The notes under the pieces are model-generated. The model worked only from the letters and a program-made list of their open reading frames with translations. It was not told the origin of the DNA and did not search any database. Position numbers and translations under genes: made by a program. Shown here piece after piece: positions 18,232-27,551 of a stretch of 64,000 nt of DNA. The stretch is taken from NCBI RefSeq assembly GCF_021735935.1, contig NZ_WMDZ01000001.1, positions 248,001-312,000 on the forward strand, written 5' to 3'. The first letter of the stretch is position 1. Each line of letters opens with the position of its first letter. This DNA comes from Sulfitobacter sp. M39 (GTDB lineage: Bacteria; Pseudomonadota; Alphaproteobacteria; Rhodobacterales; Rhodobacteraceae).

Positions 18232-19431
18232 TCCCGCTGCGCCCAAGCGGCAGCGTGCTGTCCGGCCCATCGGCCTGTCGCAAGGCAGGCCGAGATCAGA
18301 TACCCGCCCGTCGGGGCCTCCCAATCCAGCATTTCGCCTGCGACGAAAACGCCGGGGCGGGCGTGTAGCATCAACCCGTCATCCAGCGCATCGAACTTAA
18401 CCCCGCCCGACGTTGAAATCGCCTCCTCCAGCGGGCGCAGGCCTGCATGTTTCACCGGCAGCGCTTTCAGCAACCTCGCCAATTCAGTCGCGTTCCCCGG
18501 CAAGGGGCGCGCCATTTCCTGAAGCAGCGCAATCTTGGCCACATCCAGTTTGAGCGTTTTGCGCAGATAGTTTGCCACGCTCATCTTTCCACGTGGCTTA
18601 GCCAGCTTTTCGACCAACGCCTCTCGAGATTGATCTGGTAGCAGGTCCAGCATCAGCGGGTGCCCTTCACGCAGCCCGCGCGACACGGTGTAGATCCCGC
18701 CGCCTTCCAAGCCGCGGGCGGAAATTACCGCCTCCCCCCGCGATCGGTAGGTGCCAGATTTCAAGCCGATCCCTTTAAGCGCCGCGCCGAAATGCGCTGC
18801 CATATGCGCCGACCAGTTCATCGCGATTCCTGCATTGGCAGGCGCAAAAGACGCGATATCGACGCCCCGCGTCGCGCAGCGGCAAGGCCCAAGCGCCGGT
18901 GGAACCCAAGCGCGACCAGCTTGCCCCGCCCATGGCCAGCACGGTTACATCAGCGGGCAAGTTTTTCATGCCTTCTGGCGTATCGAACACAGGCGCGCCG
19001 TCTTCCCATCCGGTCCAACGCCAACGGGTGTTCACCGCAACACCTGCATCGGCCAGCCGCGCCAGCCAAGCACGCAGCAGCGGCGACGCCTTCATCACGG
19101 TCGGAAAAACTCGCCCGGTAGAGCCGGTGAACAGGTTTTGCCCCAATTCCTTGGCCCATTCCTGCACCGCCGTAGCATCAAAACTGTTAAGAATGGGTTC
19201 AAGCGGCCCTTTTGCCGTCGAAAATGCGTTTAAGAATTTGGCGTGTTCTTCGGCCTTGGTAATATTGAGACCCGATTTACCCGCCATCAACAGCTTGCGC
19301 CCGACGGATGGTTTGTGATCGCAGACCGTCACAGCCAAGCCTGCCGCGGCCATCACTTCAGCCGCCATCAGCCCTGCAGGCCCCGCACCGATGACAATCC
19401 CGCGGCGGGCGGGCAAGTTTTCTGATGTCAT
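18228..19431 (-). CDS. HI0933/BaiN-like flavoprotein (TIGR03862 type), frameshifted as read
   Basis: An FAD-binding oxidoreductase-like protein. The N-terminal part has the dinucleotide motif GIVIGAGPAGLMAAE and the family hallmark GRKLLMAGKSGLN. The C-terminal part contains GEMLDWEAPTGGYLISAC. The frame breaks at a C4 run (plus strand 18865-18868). Removing one base joins DAG to VDIASFAPANAGIAMNW and restores about 400 residues, the family's usual size. A GGAAGAG site about 7 bases upstream favours the ATG at 19431 over 19446. The biochemical role of this subfamily is unknown. The break may be sequence error or a true pseudogene. Confidence 0.78.
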
Positions 19432-19544
19432 GACGTGCTCTTCCATTCGGGTTAAGGATATAGCTGTGTGTTACAGCGGCACCATTAACTTGACCTTAAA
19501 CCAAATGCACGACGATCGTGCTTATTCCAATAAAAGGGCAGAAT

Positions 19545-19619
19545 ATGCGCATCATTTTAATCATCTCGGGCCTCACACTGCTGGCAAGCTGCGGTGTGCC
19601 GTTTGTCCCGTTCATCTAA
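19545..19619 (+). CDS. Tiny 24-residue lipoprotein
   Basis: A 24-codon gene encoding a charged start (MR), a hydrophobic stretch, and a lipobox LLASC followed by GVPFVPFI and a stop. It is almost nothing but a lipoprotein signal, leaving a mature lipopeptide of about nine residues starting at the lipidated cysteine. AAAGGGCAG lies about 7 bases upstream as a ribosome-binding site. It sits alone between the divergent flavoprotein start and the convergent enoyl-CoA hydratase stop. From memory, very short lipoproteins with a similar CGVPFVP tail occur in related bacteria; I cannot verify this here. The function is unknown. Confidence 0.55.
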   Translation: MRIILIISGLTLLASCGVPFVPFI

Positions 19620-19628
19620 CCGCTTGGC

Positions 19629-20264
19629 CTAGGGCATCTCGGCAGGGGTTTCGGGCGGGGCGCACATCGCTTTGATCCCGGTGGCAATTTCGGGCGTGGC
19701 GGCGACGGTATCGGCGACGATATCGCGTGCGCTTTGCATAAGCTCCTCGGCGGGCACAATGCGGTCGACCAAGCCGAACGTCAGCGCCTCTTCGGCGGTG
19801 ACCTTCTGCCCGCCCATCAGAATAAGCTTGCTGCGCGCAGGGCCGATCAAGGCTGCCATACGTGCGGGGTCGCTGGGTTGCGGCAAAAACCCCAGCTTCA
19901 TCACCGGATAGAAAAATTTGGCCCCCACCACGCAGATCCGCAGATCGCAGGCCAGCGCCATCCCCATAGCGCCCCCCGCCAGCGTCCCGTTCAGCGCGCA
20001 GATGCTCAGCCCCGGCAGCGCGGCAATCGCGCCCGACAGCCGCTCCCATATGTCAGAGACAGCGAGCCCCGCGCGCGCCTCGTCCAGATCGGCACCGGCG
20101 CTGAACACTTTGCCAGTGCCGGTCAGGATCACCGCGCGGGCGGCCTGGGCGTCTTCCATGAACTCGGCCAGGGCGACCAGCATCTCGTGGGTGAGGGAAT
20201 TCGCCTTGTCCGGCCGGTTGATCGTCGCGACCCAGACAGGGCCTTCGCGGTCGAAATTGATCAT
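19629..20264 (-). CDS. Enoyl-CoA hydratase/isomerase family protein
   Basis: A 211-residue crotonase-fold protein. The oxyanion-hole segment FSAGADLDEAR (about 52-62) and the second motif ALNGTLAGGAMGMALACDL are present, as is the later LPQPSDPARMAALIGPARS. It is shorter than typical hydratases (about 255-260): the C-terminal helices that complete the active site and trimer are reduced. The substrate is unknown. It starts within the stop of the SDR gene (4-base overlap), so the two are coupled and may act on the same acyl-CoA pathway. Confidence 0.83.
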   Translation of the reverse strand: MINFDREGPVWVATINRPDKANSLTHEMLVALAEFMEDAQAARAVILTGTGKVFSAGADLDEARAGLAVSDIWERLSGAIAALPGLSICALNGTLAGGAMGMALACDLRICVVGAKFFYPVMKLGFLPQPSDPARMAALIGPARSKLILMGGQKVTAEEALTFGLVDRIVPAEELMQSARDIVADTVAATPEIATGIKAMCAPPETPAEMP

Positions 20265-21010
20265 ACCAGACCAATCGCTTTGCGGATGCCCTCGTCGCGC
20301 AGCGAGATTTCCTCGCCACAGTATGTGTCAGCCTCGGCGCTGCACATCCACAACAGGGCCCGCGCGGGCCAATCGGCGGGAATGTGATCTTCCCATGCCA
20401 GTTCGCTGACGGGGTTGATGCCGCTTGCCTTGATCTCGCGCTGCATCTGGGTTGCGACCGTGCCCGGCGACAGGCCGATGGCGCGGATCCCGTTCGCGGC
20501 TTCCTCCAGGTGGATCGACCGGCCCATCATGTTCACCGCCGCTTTGGACGCGCAATAGTGGCTCCAGGCTTCGATGGCGTGATGCGCGGCACCCGAGCTG
20601 ATGGTCAGGATCGACCCGCCGCCTGCGTCTTTCATCACGGGCAAGACAGCGCGCATGCCGTTGTAGACGCCCTTGAGGTTGATATCGATGACCTGCGACC
20701 ATTCGTCTGGGTCCGACGCGGAAAGATGCGAGATCGGTTCGATCACACCGGCGTTGTTGATGAGCACATCGACGCCGCCAAAGGCCCCCAGCACCGTTTC
20801 CACCGCCGAGGACATCTCACCGAAACGCGCCACGTTGCAGGGGATCGCGATGGCTTGCTTGCCGATTTCGCCCGCCAGATCGGCAATCGCGTCCTGAGAC
20901 CGCGCCATCAGCACGACATTCGCCCCTGCGTCTGCAAAAACCCGTGCCGCTTCGGCCCCGATCCCGCGGCTGGCACCGGTGATCATCACGGTTTTACCTG
21001 TCATATCCAT
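20261..21010 (-). CDS. Short-chain dehydrogenase/reductase
   Basis: A 249-residue classical SDR. The NAD(P) motif TGASRGIGAEAA is at the N-terminus. NNAG lies near residue 88, the catalytic serine in LTISSGAAHH, and the YxxxK pair in HYCASKAAV. The frame is open 27 codons further upstream, but the ATG at 21010 follows a GAAGGGAA site and begins at the usual MTGKTVMITGA region, so I choose it. It is the first gene of a two-gene unit with the enoyl-CoA hydratase-like protein. The substrate is unknown; a 3-hydroxyacyl or ketoacyl intermediate would fit the partner. Confidence 0.87.
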   Translation of the reverse strand: MDMTGKTVMITGASRGIGAEAARVFADAGANVVLMARSQDAIADLAGEIGKQAIAIPCNVARFGEMSSAVETVLGAFGGVDVLINNAGVIEPISHLSASDPDEWSQVIDINLKGVYNGMRAVLPVMKDAGGGSILTISSGAAHHAIEAWSHYCASKAAVNMMGRSIHLEEAANGIRAIGLSPGTVATQMQREIKASGINPVSELAWEDHIPADWPARALLWMCSAEADTYCGEEISLRDEGIRKAIGLV

Positions 21011-21243
21011 CGTATAATTCCCTTCGTCATCAATAAGCCCCGCACGGGGCCTGCCGTGCACGGCGTTTGGTGACATCGTTAGCAACAACATCGGCCAGCG
21101 CCAATCAAAAGCGCCCCCGCGGGCGGAACATCGCAGATTGGCGCGGGTCGCTTTGCCTTGTAAGGTGGCGTCGGGCGCTTACCTTTAGCGCAACCGCGCT
21201 GTCACCGGATAGCCGCCCGCGATTTGCGACAAAGGAATTTTTC

Positions 21244-22773
21244 ATGATCCGCCCTCTCTTCGGCAGTGCCGCCCTTTCAGTTCTTTTCACCTCGTCCAGC
21301 GCTTTGGCGGATGTGACGCCGCAGGATGTGTGGCGTGACTGGCAGGACCACATGCAAAGCATGGGCTATACGCTGACGGCCACCGAAAAGGCATCCGGTG
21401 ATACGCTCGCCGTGAGCAATCTCCGCTTTGATCTGACGAGCGAGCCTGATCTAGGCCAAATCTCGATGTCGCTTGAACAATTGAGCCTTGTGCAAAACGA
21501 CGATGGCACCGTGTCGGTGGTCATGCCCGACGCAATGCCCTTGGTGTTCGAAATCACCCCGACCGACCCGGATGAAGACCGCGTGCGCGCAGCGCTTATC
21601 GTGAACCAGACTGGCCAGGACATGCGCGTGAGCGGGACCCCGACCGACCTGAGCAGCGCCTATGCTGCCGGTCTTCTAGGCTTGACGCTGGATCAGATGA
21701 CGGTGGGCGACGAGACCTTCGGCCCCGACAACGCGGCGCTGAATGTGGTGCTGAACAACGTCGAATACGCCTCTAAATCGGTGCTGGACGATATGCGCGC
21801 CTATGCGCAGGACGGGTCCATTGCGTCGATGACGTTTGACATGCGGTTCAAAGACCCCGAAGAGCCCGCCATCGCGACGATCAACGGCACCTCGACGGAT
21901 ATGACGTTCAACGGCGACGGGCAGTTGCCGCTGGGTATTGCGCAGGCCAGTGATATGGCCGCAATGCTGCGGGCAGGCATGACCGGCGCGGGCACGTTTA
22001 CCAGCGGCAACAGCACCATGACGGTCGACATCGAAGACCCCGAGAATGGCAATATGTCTGCCGCTGTCGCCTCTGAAGGGGGGCGTTTGACGGTTGAAAC
22101 CAGCGCCAACGGGATGAGCTATGCCGGTTCGCGTCAGGGCATGGCGCTGTCAGTGCAACCGCAGCAGTTTCCTTTCCTTCTGTCCTTCGGCCTCGATAAT
22201 GCGGCGTTCAACCTGAGCGCGCCGGTGCTCAAGACCGACGATGCGCAGGACGTGGCCCTTGGGCTGAACCTCGAAGGGTTCACCATGTCGGATATGGTCT
22301 GGGGCATGATCAACCCGCAAGGCACCCTGCCCCGCGATCCGGCCAACCTGTCGTTGGATGTGACTGGCAAGGCGCGGCTGTTGATGGATTACTTTGACCC
22401 CGAGGCCGCGACCAGAATGGCCGAGACCGGACAGGTGCCAGCACAGCTCGATAGCGTGAACCTGAATGCGCTGATCGTCGATGCACTGGGGGCCAAACTG
22501 ACCGGCAATGGCGCGGTCACGTTCGAGCATGACGAGAACGACCCCACGGCGCTCAAGCCGTCGGGCGCTGTTGACCTCAAGCTGGTGGGCGGGAACACCT
22601 TGATCGATACGCTGGTGTCCTCGGGCTTGCTGCCTGCGCAGATGGCGATGGGGGCGCGTATGATGATGGGCATGTTCGCCGTCCCGGCCGAGGGTGAGGA
22701 GGATACGCTGAAATCCAAGCTCGAATTTACCCGCGACGGGCAAATCCTCGCCAATGGGCAGCGGATCAAGTAA
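21244..22773 (+). CDS. DUF2125 family secreted protein
   Basis: A 509-residue protein with an N-terminal signal peptide ending near SSSALA, then an all-beta-looking, acidic mature region. The pattern fits DUF2125, an alphaproteobacterial periplasmic family without known function. Segments such as TLAVSNLRFDLTSEPDLG and LSLDVTGKARLLMDYFDPE resemble AsmA-like repeating amphipathic strands; this is my impression, not a proven relation. The start at 21244 is chosen because AAGGA lies about 7 bases upstream and the signal peptide begins there. An upstream-extended frame from 21067 lacks such a signal. Confidence 0.78.
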   Translation: MIRPLFGSAALSVLFTSSSALADVTPQDVWRDWQDHMQSMGYTLTATEKASGDTLAVSNLRFDLTSEPDLGQISMSLEQLSLVQNDDGTVSVVMPDAMPLVFEITPTDPDEDRVRAALIVNQTGQDMRVSGTPTDLSSAYAAGLLGLTLDQMTVGDETFGPDNAALNVVLNNVEYASKSVLDDMRAYAQDGSIASMTFDMRFKDPEEPAIATINGTSTDMTFNGDGQLPLGIAQASDMAAMLRAGMTGAGTFTSGNSTMTVDIEDPENGNMSAAVASEGGRLTVETSANGMSYAGSRQGMALSVQPQQFPFLLSFGLDNAAFNLSAPVLKTDDAQDVALGLNLEGFTMSDMVWGMINPQGTLPRDPANLSLDVTGKARLLMDYFDPEAATRMAETGQVPAQLDSVNLNALIVDALGAKLTGNGAVTFEHDENDPTALKPSGAVDLKLVGGNTLIDTLVSSGLLPAQMAMGARMMMGMFAVPAEGEEDTLKSKLEFTRDGQILANGQRIK

Positions 22774-22868
22774 CCCTTCGCGGCCATGGCCCTCCAGCGA
22801 CTGGCGTCCCTTGCACAGCTGCGGCAGGGGCGCTAGCAGTCTTTCACCCATTCAAGGAGTATCCCCCC

Positions 22869-24215
22869 ATGTCGCAATCCATTGAGGCGCTGACCAAGTC
22901 GTTGCTGCATGCCGCCCGTCAAGCGGGTGCGGATAGTGCTGATGCGATGGCCGTGCGCGGGACGTCGGTGAACGTCGATGTGCGTGGCGGGGTGCTGGAA
23001 CAGGCCGAACGCGCCGAGGGCGTCGATATCGGGCTGCGGGTTTTTGTCGGGCAACGCTCTGCCAATGTCTCTGCTTCCGACACATCGGACCGCACGATCG
23101 AGGAAATGGCGATCCGCGCGGTGGCAATGGCGAAAGAGGCCCCCGAAGATCCCTACATCGGCCTTGCCGATCCCGACCAGTTGGCGACGGATTGGGATGT
23201 CGAGGCGCTTGAGCTTTACGACCCCGCGCCCGAGCCTTCGCCCGAAGCGTTGCAAGAGGATGCCGCCCGCGCCGAGGCCGCAGGGCTGGCCGTCAAAGGT
23301 GTCAGTCAGGTGCAGTCCGCGGGTGCGGGCTATGGCGCGCAACAGGTATTTATGGCGGCCAGCAACGGGTTCGAAGGTGGATACCGCCGTACCGACCGTG
23401 GGCTGTCCTGCGTTGCAATCGCCGGCAGCGGCACAGGGATGGAGCGCGACTATGACGGCGACAGCCGCATCTTCCAGACCGACCTGCGCAGCCCCGAAGA
23501 CATCGGGACCAAAGCCGGTGAGCGCGTTCTTGAACGCATGGGTGCACGCAAACCGCCCACGGGGGCCTATCCGGTATTGTTTGACGAACGCATTTCCTCG
23601 GCTCTGATCGGGCATCTTCTGTCGGCGATCAGCGGCACGGCGATTGCACGCGGTGCCTCGTGGCTGCGCGACGCTATGGGCGAACAGGTGCTGCCAAAGG
23701 GCATGTCCCTGATCGAAGACCCGTTTCGCCCCCGCGTCGCAGGGTCGCGCCCGTTCGATGGCGAAGGGCTGCCAACGTCGCGCCGCACCATTGTGGACGA
23801 CGGGATGTTGCAGGGGTGGACCCTTGATCTGGCAACCGCGCGCAAGCTGGGGCTGACCCCGACCGGCAATGCCGCACGCGGCACCGGATCAAACCCCGGT
23901 CCGGCCACATGGAATATCGCGCTGTCCCAGGGCAGCGCCACCCGCGCAGACCTGATCCGCGATATGGGCACAGGTCTTTTGGTGACATCGATGATCGGGT
24001 CGACCATCAACCCCAATACCGGGGACTACTCTCGTGGGGCCTCCGGTCTTTGGATCGAAAACGGCGAGATCACCCACGCGATCAACGAATGTACCATCGC
24101 GGGCAATCTGCGTGATATGCTGCAATCGATCGTACCGGCCAATGACGCGCGCGCGCATCTGAGCCGCGTTGTGCCGTCGCTTCTTGTCTCGGGAATGACC
24201 CTTGCCGGCGCTTGA
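22869..24215 (+). CDS. TldE/PmbA family metalloprotease-like protein
   Basis: A 448-residue member of the TldD/PmbA family. In E. coli, TldD and TldE form a heterodimer that degrades microcin precursors and CcdA; TldE lacks the zinc HExxxH motif, and none is visible here, so this is the TldE/PmbA side. Family regions DGDSRIFQTDLRSPEDIG, ARGTGSNPGPATWNIAL and TSMIGSTINPNTGDYSRG are present. No tldD lies in this window. AAGGAGT precedes the start. It begins a plus-strand run pmbA-cysQ-DUF4170-waaA-lpxK typical of Rhodobacterales. Confidence 0.9.
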   Translation: MSQSIEALTKSLLHAARQAGADSADAMAVRGTSVNVDVRGGVLEQAERAEGVDIGLRVFVGQRSANVSASDTSDRTIEEMAIRAVAMAKEAPEDPYIGLADPDQLATDWDVEALELYDPAPEPSPEALQEDAARAEAAGLAVKGVSQVQSAGAGYGAQQVFMAASNGFEGGYRRTDRGLSCVAIAGSGTGMERDYDGDSRIFQTDLRSPEDIGTKAGERVLERMGARKPPTGAYPVLFDERISSALIGHLLSAISGTAIARGASWLRDAMGEQVLPKGMSLIEDPFRPRVAGSRPFDGEGLPTSRRTIVDDGMLQGWTLDLATARKLGLTPTGNAARGTGSNPGPATWNIALSQGSATRADLIRDMGTGLLVTSMIGSTINPNTGDYSRGASGLWIENGEITHAINECTIAGNLRDMLQSIVPANDARAHLSRVVPSLLVSGMTLAGA

Positions 24216-24996
24216 TGACCTCTCCCTTTTGATCGAGGCCGCACGCCGCTCGGGCCAGATTGCGACCTCTTTCACCGGCAAGACCGCGCAGCGTTGGGAC
24301 AAGCCCGATGATGCCGGTCCGGTGACCGAGGCTGACCTTGCGGTGAACGCGATGCTGCACCAGACGCTGACGGCGGCACGCCCGGATTATGGCTGGCTGT
24401 CCGAGGAAAGCGACGACGGCACACGGCGACTGGGGCAGCGTGATCTGTTCATCGTCGACCCGATTGACGGCACACGCAGCTTTATCGAAGGGTCCGACAC
24501 CTGGTCCCATTCCCTTGCCATTGCGCGCGACGGGAGGATCACAGCGGCGGTGGTGTTCCTGCCTATGCTCGACCGGCTCTATGCCGCGGCGGCGGGGGCC
24601 GGTGCCACCCTGAACGGACAAAGCATCTCCGTCTCCGACATAGCCACATTGCCCGAGGCGACCGTGCTGGCCACGAAACCGGTGATGGATATGCAGCATT
24701 GGGCCAAGGGCGACCCCGGCTTCAAACGCGCGCACCGCCCGTCACTGGCCTATCGGCTGGGGCTGGTGGGTCAGGGCCGTTTTGACGGCATGGTCACGTT
24801 GCGCAAAAGCTGGGAATGGGACATCGCCGCAGGGGCGCTGATTGTCACCGAAGCCGGCGGGCAATGCACCGACCGCACAGGGCAACCCCTACGGTTCAAC
24901 AACCCCGACCCACGCCTGAACGGTGTCGTTGCGGGGGGCGGTGCCGTCCATGCGGCGCTGCTAAGCGGCCTTGCCCAGACCCAAGCCACCCCTTAG
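24202..24996 (+). CDS. Inositol-monophosphatase-fold phosphatase, CysQ-like
   Basis: A 264-residue lithium-sensitive phosphatase-fold protein. Metal ligands are in LSEESDD and IVDPIDGTRSFIEG, with a third aspartate in SWEWDIAAGALIVTEAGG. This group includes 3'(2'),5'-bisphosphate nucleotidase (CysQ), which removes PAP from sulfate assimilation, and inositol monophosphatase. The sequence looks CysQ-like, but the substrate is not proven. It uses a TTG start overlapping the pmbA end by 14 bases; no in-frame ATG exists before the conserved core. Confidence 0.85.
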   Translation: MPALDDLSLLIEAARRSGQIATSFTGKTAQRWDKPDDAGPVTEADLAVNAMLHQTLTAARPDYGWLSEESDDGTRRLGQRDLFIVDPIDGTRSFIEGSDTWSHSLAIARDGRITAAVVFLPMLDRLYAAAAGAGATLNGQSISVSDIATLPEATVLATKPVMDMQHWAKGDPGFKRAHRPSLAYRLGLVGQGRFDGMVTLRKSWEWDIAAGALIVTEAGGQCTDRTGQPLRFNNPDPRLNGVVAGGGAVHAALLSGLAQTQATP

Positions 24997-25038
24997 ATTG
25001 GCCCCAAGGCCATCTGTTTGAAAACAAAGGACCGCGAT

Positions 25039-25281
25039 ATGACCCAACGCCTGCACCTCGTCTTTGGGGGCGAACTGATTTCGCCCACCGGTACCGCGTT
25101 TAAAAACGTCGATGACATCCATGTCGTCGGGATTTTTCCAAACTACGCCAGCGCCTATGACGCCTGGAAAAACGAGGCACAGCGCACGGTCGATAATGCG
25201 CATATGCGGTATTTTATCGCGCATCTGCACCGTCTGCGCGACGAAGAGGCTGCGGCCTCCTCTACCGAAGAGCTGGGGTAA
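25039..25281 (+). CDS. DUF4170 small protein
   Basis: An 80-residue protein beginning MTQRLHLVFGGELISP, with VVGIFPNYASAYDAWKNEA in the middle. This matches DUF4170, a short alphaproteobacterial family of unknown function, commonly found next to the Kdo transferase and LpxK genes as here. AAAGGA lies 7 bases before the ATG at 25039, which decides the start over an earlier in-frame codon at 25018. It stops 6 bases before waaA, so it belongs to the same operon. A link to lipid A or Kdo assembly is inferred from context only. Confidence 0.82.
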   Translation: MTQRLHLVFGGELISPTGTAFKNVDDIHVVGIFPNYASAYDAWKNEAQRTVDNAHMRYFIAHLHRLRDEEAAASSTEELG

Positions 25282-25287
25282 ACTCTT

Positions 25288-26517
25288 ATGGCGCGGTCGC
25301 TTGGGCTGTCGGCCTATCGCGCCTTTACCGGTCGCGGGGGCGTGCCGCCATTCACCCCCGTGGCCAAGCACCCCACCGGAGAGCTGGTCTGGTGCCACGC
25401 CCCCGAACCCGGCAGCTTGTTCGCGATACAGGATCTGGCCATTCGCCTGTGCCGGAGCCGTCCGGGGCTCAGCGTTCTGATCACCGTTCCCCAAGCCTTG
25501 GTGCCGGTCGACCTGCCACCGTGTAGCGAAGCCGACGTGCTGATCGATACCCTGCCCGAGGACCACCCGACGCTTGCCAAAAACTTTATCGATTATTGGC
25601 AGCCCGACGCCTGTGTCTGGGCATGGGGGCGTCTGCACCCGAATATGATTGCAGAGATGACCACACAGGCCTGCCCGATGTTCCTGATCGATGCCGACAG
25701 CGACGGCTTTGACGGGCGGCGCGACCGGTGGCTGCGCGATCTGACCCGCGATCTGCTGATGCATTTCTCGGCGATCATGACGCGGTCAGAGGCGGGGATG
25801 CAACGGCTTGTCCGGCTTGGGCTTGCCCGCAAGGACATAGAGCTGACCCCCGCCCTTCAGGCCGGTGGCCGCGTGTTGCCTTGTATGGATTCCGATCTGG
25901 CCGATCTGTCAGCTGCGGTCGTGGGGCGCCCGATCTGGTTTGCCAATCAGGTACTCGAGGGTGAGCTGAACACCGTGCTCACCGCGCACCGCCAAGGGCT
26001 GCGCCTGTCTCACCGGCTGCTGCTGATCCTCGCGCCCGCCGACCCGAAGCAGGCCGATGTTTTCGCGCAGCGGATGGAGGATCAGAACTTTCGGGTGCTG
26101 CGATGGGGCGACGCGGGCTATCCCGATGCCTCGACCCAGGTGATGATCGCCGATGATCCGGCAGAGATCGGCTTGTTCTACCGGCTGGCCCCTGTCTCCT
26201 TTCTGGGCAATTCCCTGATCAACGGCAGCGGCGGCTGTGATCCGTTCGAGGCCGCGGCCCTAGGCTCGGCTGTGCTCTATGGGCCGAAAGTCCGGCGGTA
26301 TCTGCCGCTTTATACCCGACTGGCTGCCGAAGGGGCGGCGCGGATCGTGAATGACGCCACCGCGCTTGGCACCGCCGTGAACCGGCTGATCGCGCCAGAT
26401 CAGGCAGCGACGATGGCGCATGCGGGGTGGGATGTGATCAGCCGCGGTGCGGCCGTCACCGACAAGGTGATTGACCTTGTACAGGAAACGCTTGACCAGC
26501 GAGAGGCCATATCATGA
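25288..26517 (+). CDS. waaA: 3-deoxy-D-manno-octulosonic acid (Kdo) transferase
   Basis: A 409-residue glycosyltransferase that adds Kdo to lipid IVA at the inner membrane. The WaaA N-terminal Rossmann domain begins near residue 5, and the C-terminal half has the family's [26 protein letters not shown] region, matching the canonical GGHNPLEPA-type donor-binding loop in a variant form. Members in Rhodobacterales are similarly divergent from E. coli KdtA. The stop overlaps the lpxK start by 4 bases. With lpxK it forms the lipid A core-linkage step, and DUF4170 precedes it. Confidence 0.85.
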   Translation: MARSLGLSAYRAFTGRGGVPPFTPVAKHPTGELVWCHAPEPGSLFAIQDLAIRLCRSRPGLSVLITVPQALVPVDLPPCSEADVLIDTLPEDHPTLAKNFIDYWQPDACVWAWGRLHPNMIAEMTTQACPMFLIDADSDGFDGRRDRWLRDLTRDLLMHFSAIMTRSEAGMQRLVRLGLARKDIELTPALQAGGRVLPCMDSDLADLSAAVVGRPIWFANQVLEGELNTVLTAHRQGLRLSHRLLLILAPADPKQADVFAQRMEDQNFRVLRWGDAGYPDASTQVMIADDPAEIGLFYRLAPVSFLGNSLINGSGGCDPFEAAALGSAVLYGPKVRRYLPLYTRLAAEGAARIVNDATALGTAVNRLIAPDQAATMAHAGWDVISRGAAVTDKVIDLVQETLDQREAIS

Positions 26518-27506
26518 AACGCGCCCCCGCCTTTTGGCACCGCCCCACGCCCGATTGGCGCGCGCGCCTGTTGCAACCTCTGGGCGCGCTTTATGCCAAG
26601 GCCACTGCCCGCAGGCTGGCGGCCGGCACGCCGCTGCGTCTGGATATTCCGGTGGTCTGCGTCGGCAACATCAACGCCGGGGGCACGGGCAAGACGCCAA
26701 CGGTCATGGCTGTCGTCGAACACCTGCGCGACAGGTATCACACGCCCCATGTGGTGTCGCGCGGTTACGGCGGCACGCTGAAGGGGCCGGTGCAGGTTGA
26801 TCCGTCGCGCCACACCGCCGCGCAGGTGGGGGATGAACCGCTGCTGCTGGCCGCCTTTGCCGATGTCTGGGTTGCGCAGGATCGCGCAGCGGGGGCGCAG
26901 GCGGCGGCGGATGCAGGGGCATCGGTGATTGTGATGGACGACGGCTTCCAGAACCCGGCTCTGCATCAGGACCTGTCAATCGTGGTGGTGGATGCGGCCA
27001 AGGGGTTCGGCAACGGGCTGTGCCTGCCTGCGGGCCCCTTGCGCGAACCGGTCGCCACGGGTCTGGCGCGGGCGGATATCGTGCTGTCCATCGGTGGTGC
27101 GCAAGATCAGGCGCAATTCAATACCACAGGGCTGCCCCAAGAATTACCGCATGTGCGTGCCGAGCTCGCCCCTCTGCAAACGGGGATGGATTGGTCTGAT
27201 ACTCGCGCGCTGGCCTTCGCAGGCATCGGCCATCCCGAGAAGTTTTTTGCCACCCTGCGCGATCTGGGGGCAGAGATTGTCCACGCCGAAGCGCTGGAGG
27301 ATCACCAGCCGCTGAACCCTGCGCTGATGGGACGCCTAGAGGCGGATGCCGCCCTGCGCGGCGCACAGTTGGTCACAACAGAAAAAGACGCGGTGCGTCT
27401 GCCCGCGTCTTTCAGAATGAAGGTGATAACCCTGCCTGTGCGACTGAAGTTCGATCCTGAAAACGCGCTGTTTGCCGCGCTGGATCAACTGCCGAAACCG
27501 GCATAA
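26514..27506 (+). CDS. lpxK: Tetraacyldisaccharide 4'-kinase
   Basis: A 330-residue inner-membrane-associated kinase that phosphorylates the 4' position to give lipid IVA. The P-loop is [14 protein letters not shown] (residues about 50-63). The following HVVSRGYGG and the [10 protein letters not shown] motif (catalytic Asp-rich segment) are hallmark LpxK features. [10 protein letters not shown] is present near the C-terminus. Length matches the family (about 325-330). It overlaps the Kdo-transferase gene by 4 bases and is the last gene of the run. Confidence 0.94.
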   Translation: MKRAPAFWHRPTPDWRARLLQPLGALYAKATARRLAAGTPLRLDIPVVCVGNINAGGTGKTPTVMAVVEHLRDRYHTPHVVSRGYGGTLKGPVQVDPSRHTAAQVGDEPLLLAAFADVWVAQDRAAGAQAAADAGASVIVMDDGFQNPALHQDLSIVVVDAAKGFGNGLCLPAGPLREPVATGLARADIVLSIGGAQDQAQFNTTGLPQELPHVRAELAPLQTGMDWSDTRALAFAGIGHPEKFFATLRDLGAEIVHAEALEDHQPLNPALMGRLEADAALRGAQLVTTEKDAVRLPASFRMKVITLPVRLKFDPENALFAALDQLPKPA

Positions 27507-27508
27507 CC

Positions 27509-27534
27509 GCCAGAGCTTCCAACGAAGCTCCGGC
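27509..27534. other. Stem-loop between convergent lpxK and CoA-transferase genes
   Basis: GAGCTT and AAGCTC (27513-27518 and 27525-27530) pair perfectly around a 6-base loop, extended by GCC/GGC across one mismatch. It lies in the 45-base gap between two convergent stops. No T-tract follows on either strand, so if it terminates transcription it is not a textbook intrinsic terminator. Confidence 0.4.
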
Positions 27535-27551
27535 AGCGTGTCGGGGCGACC

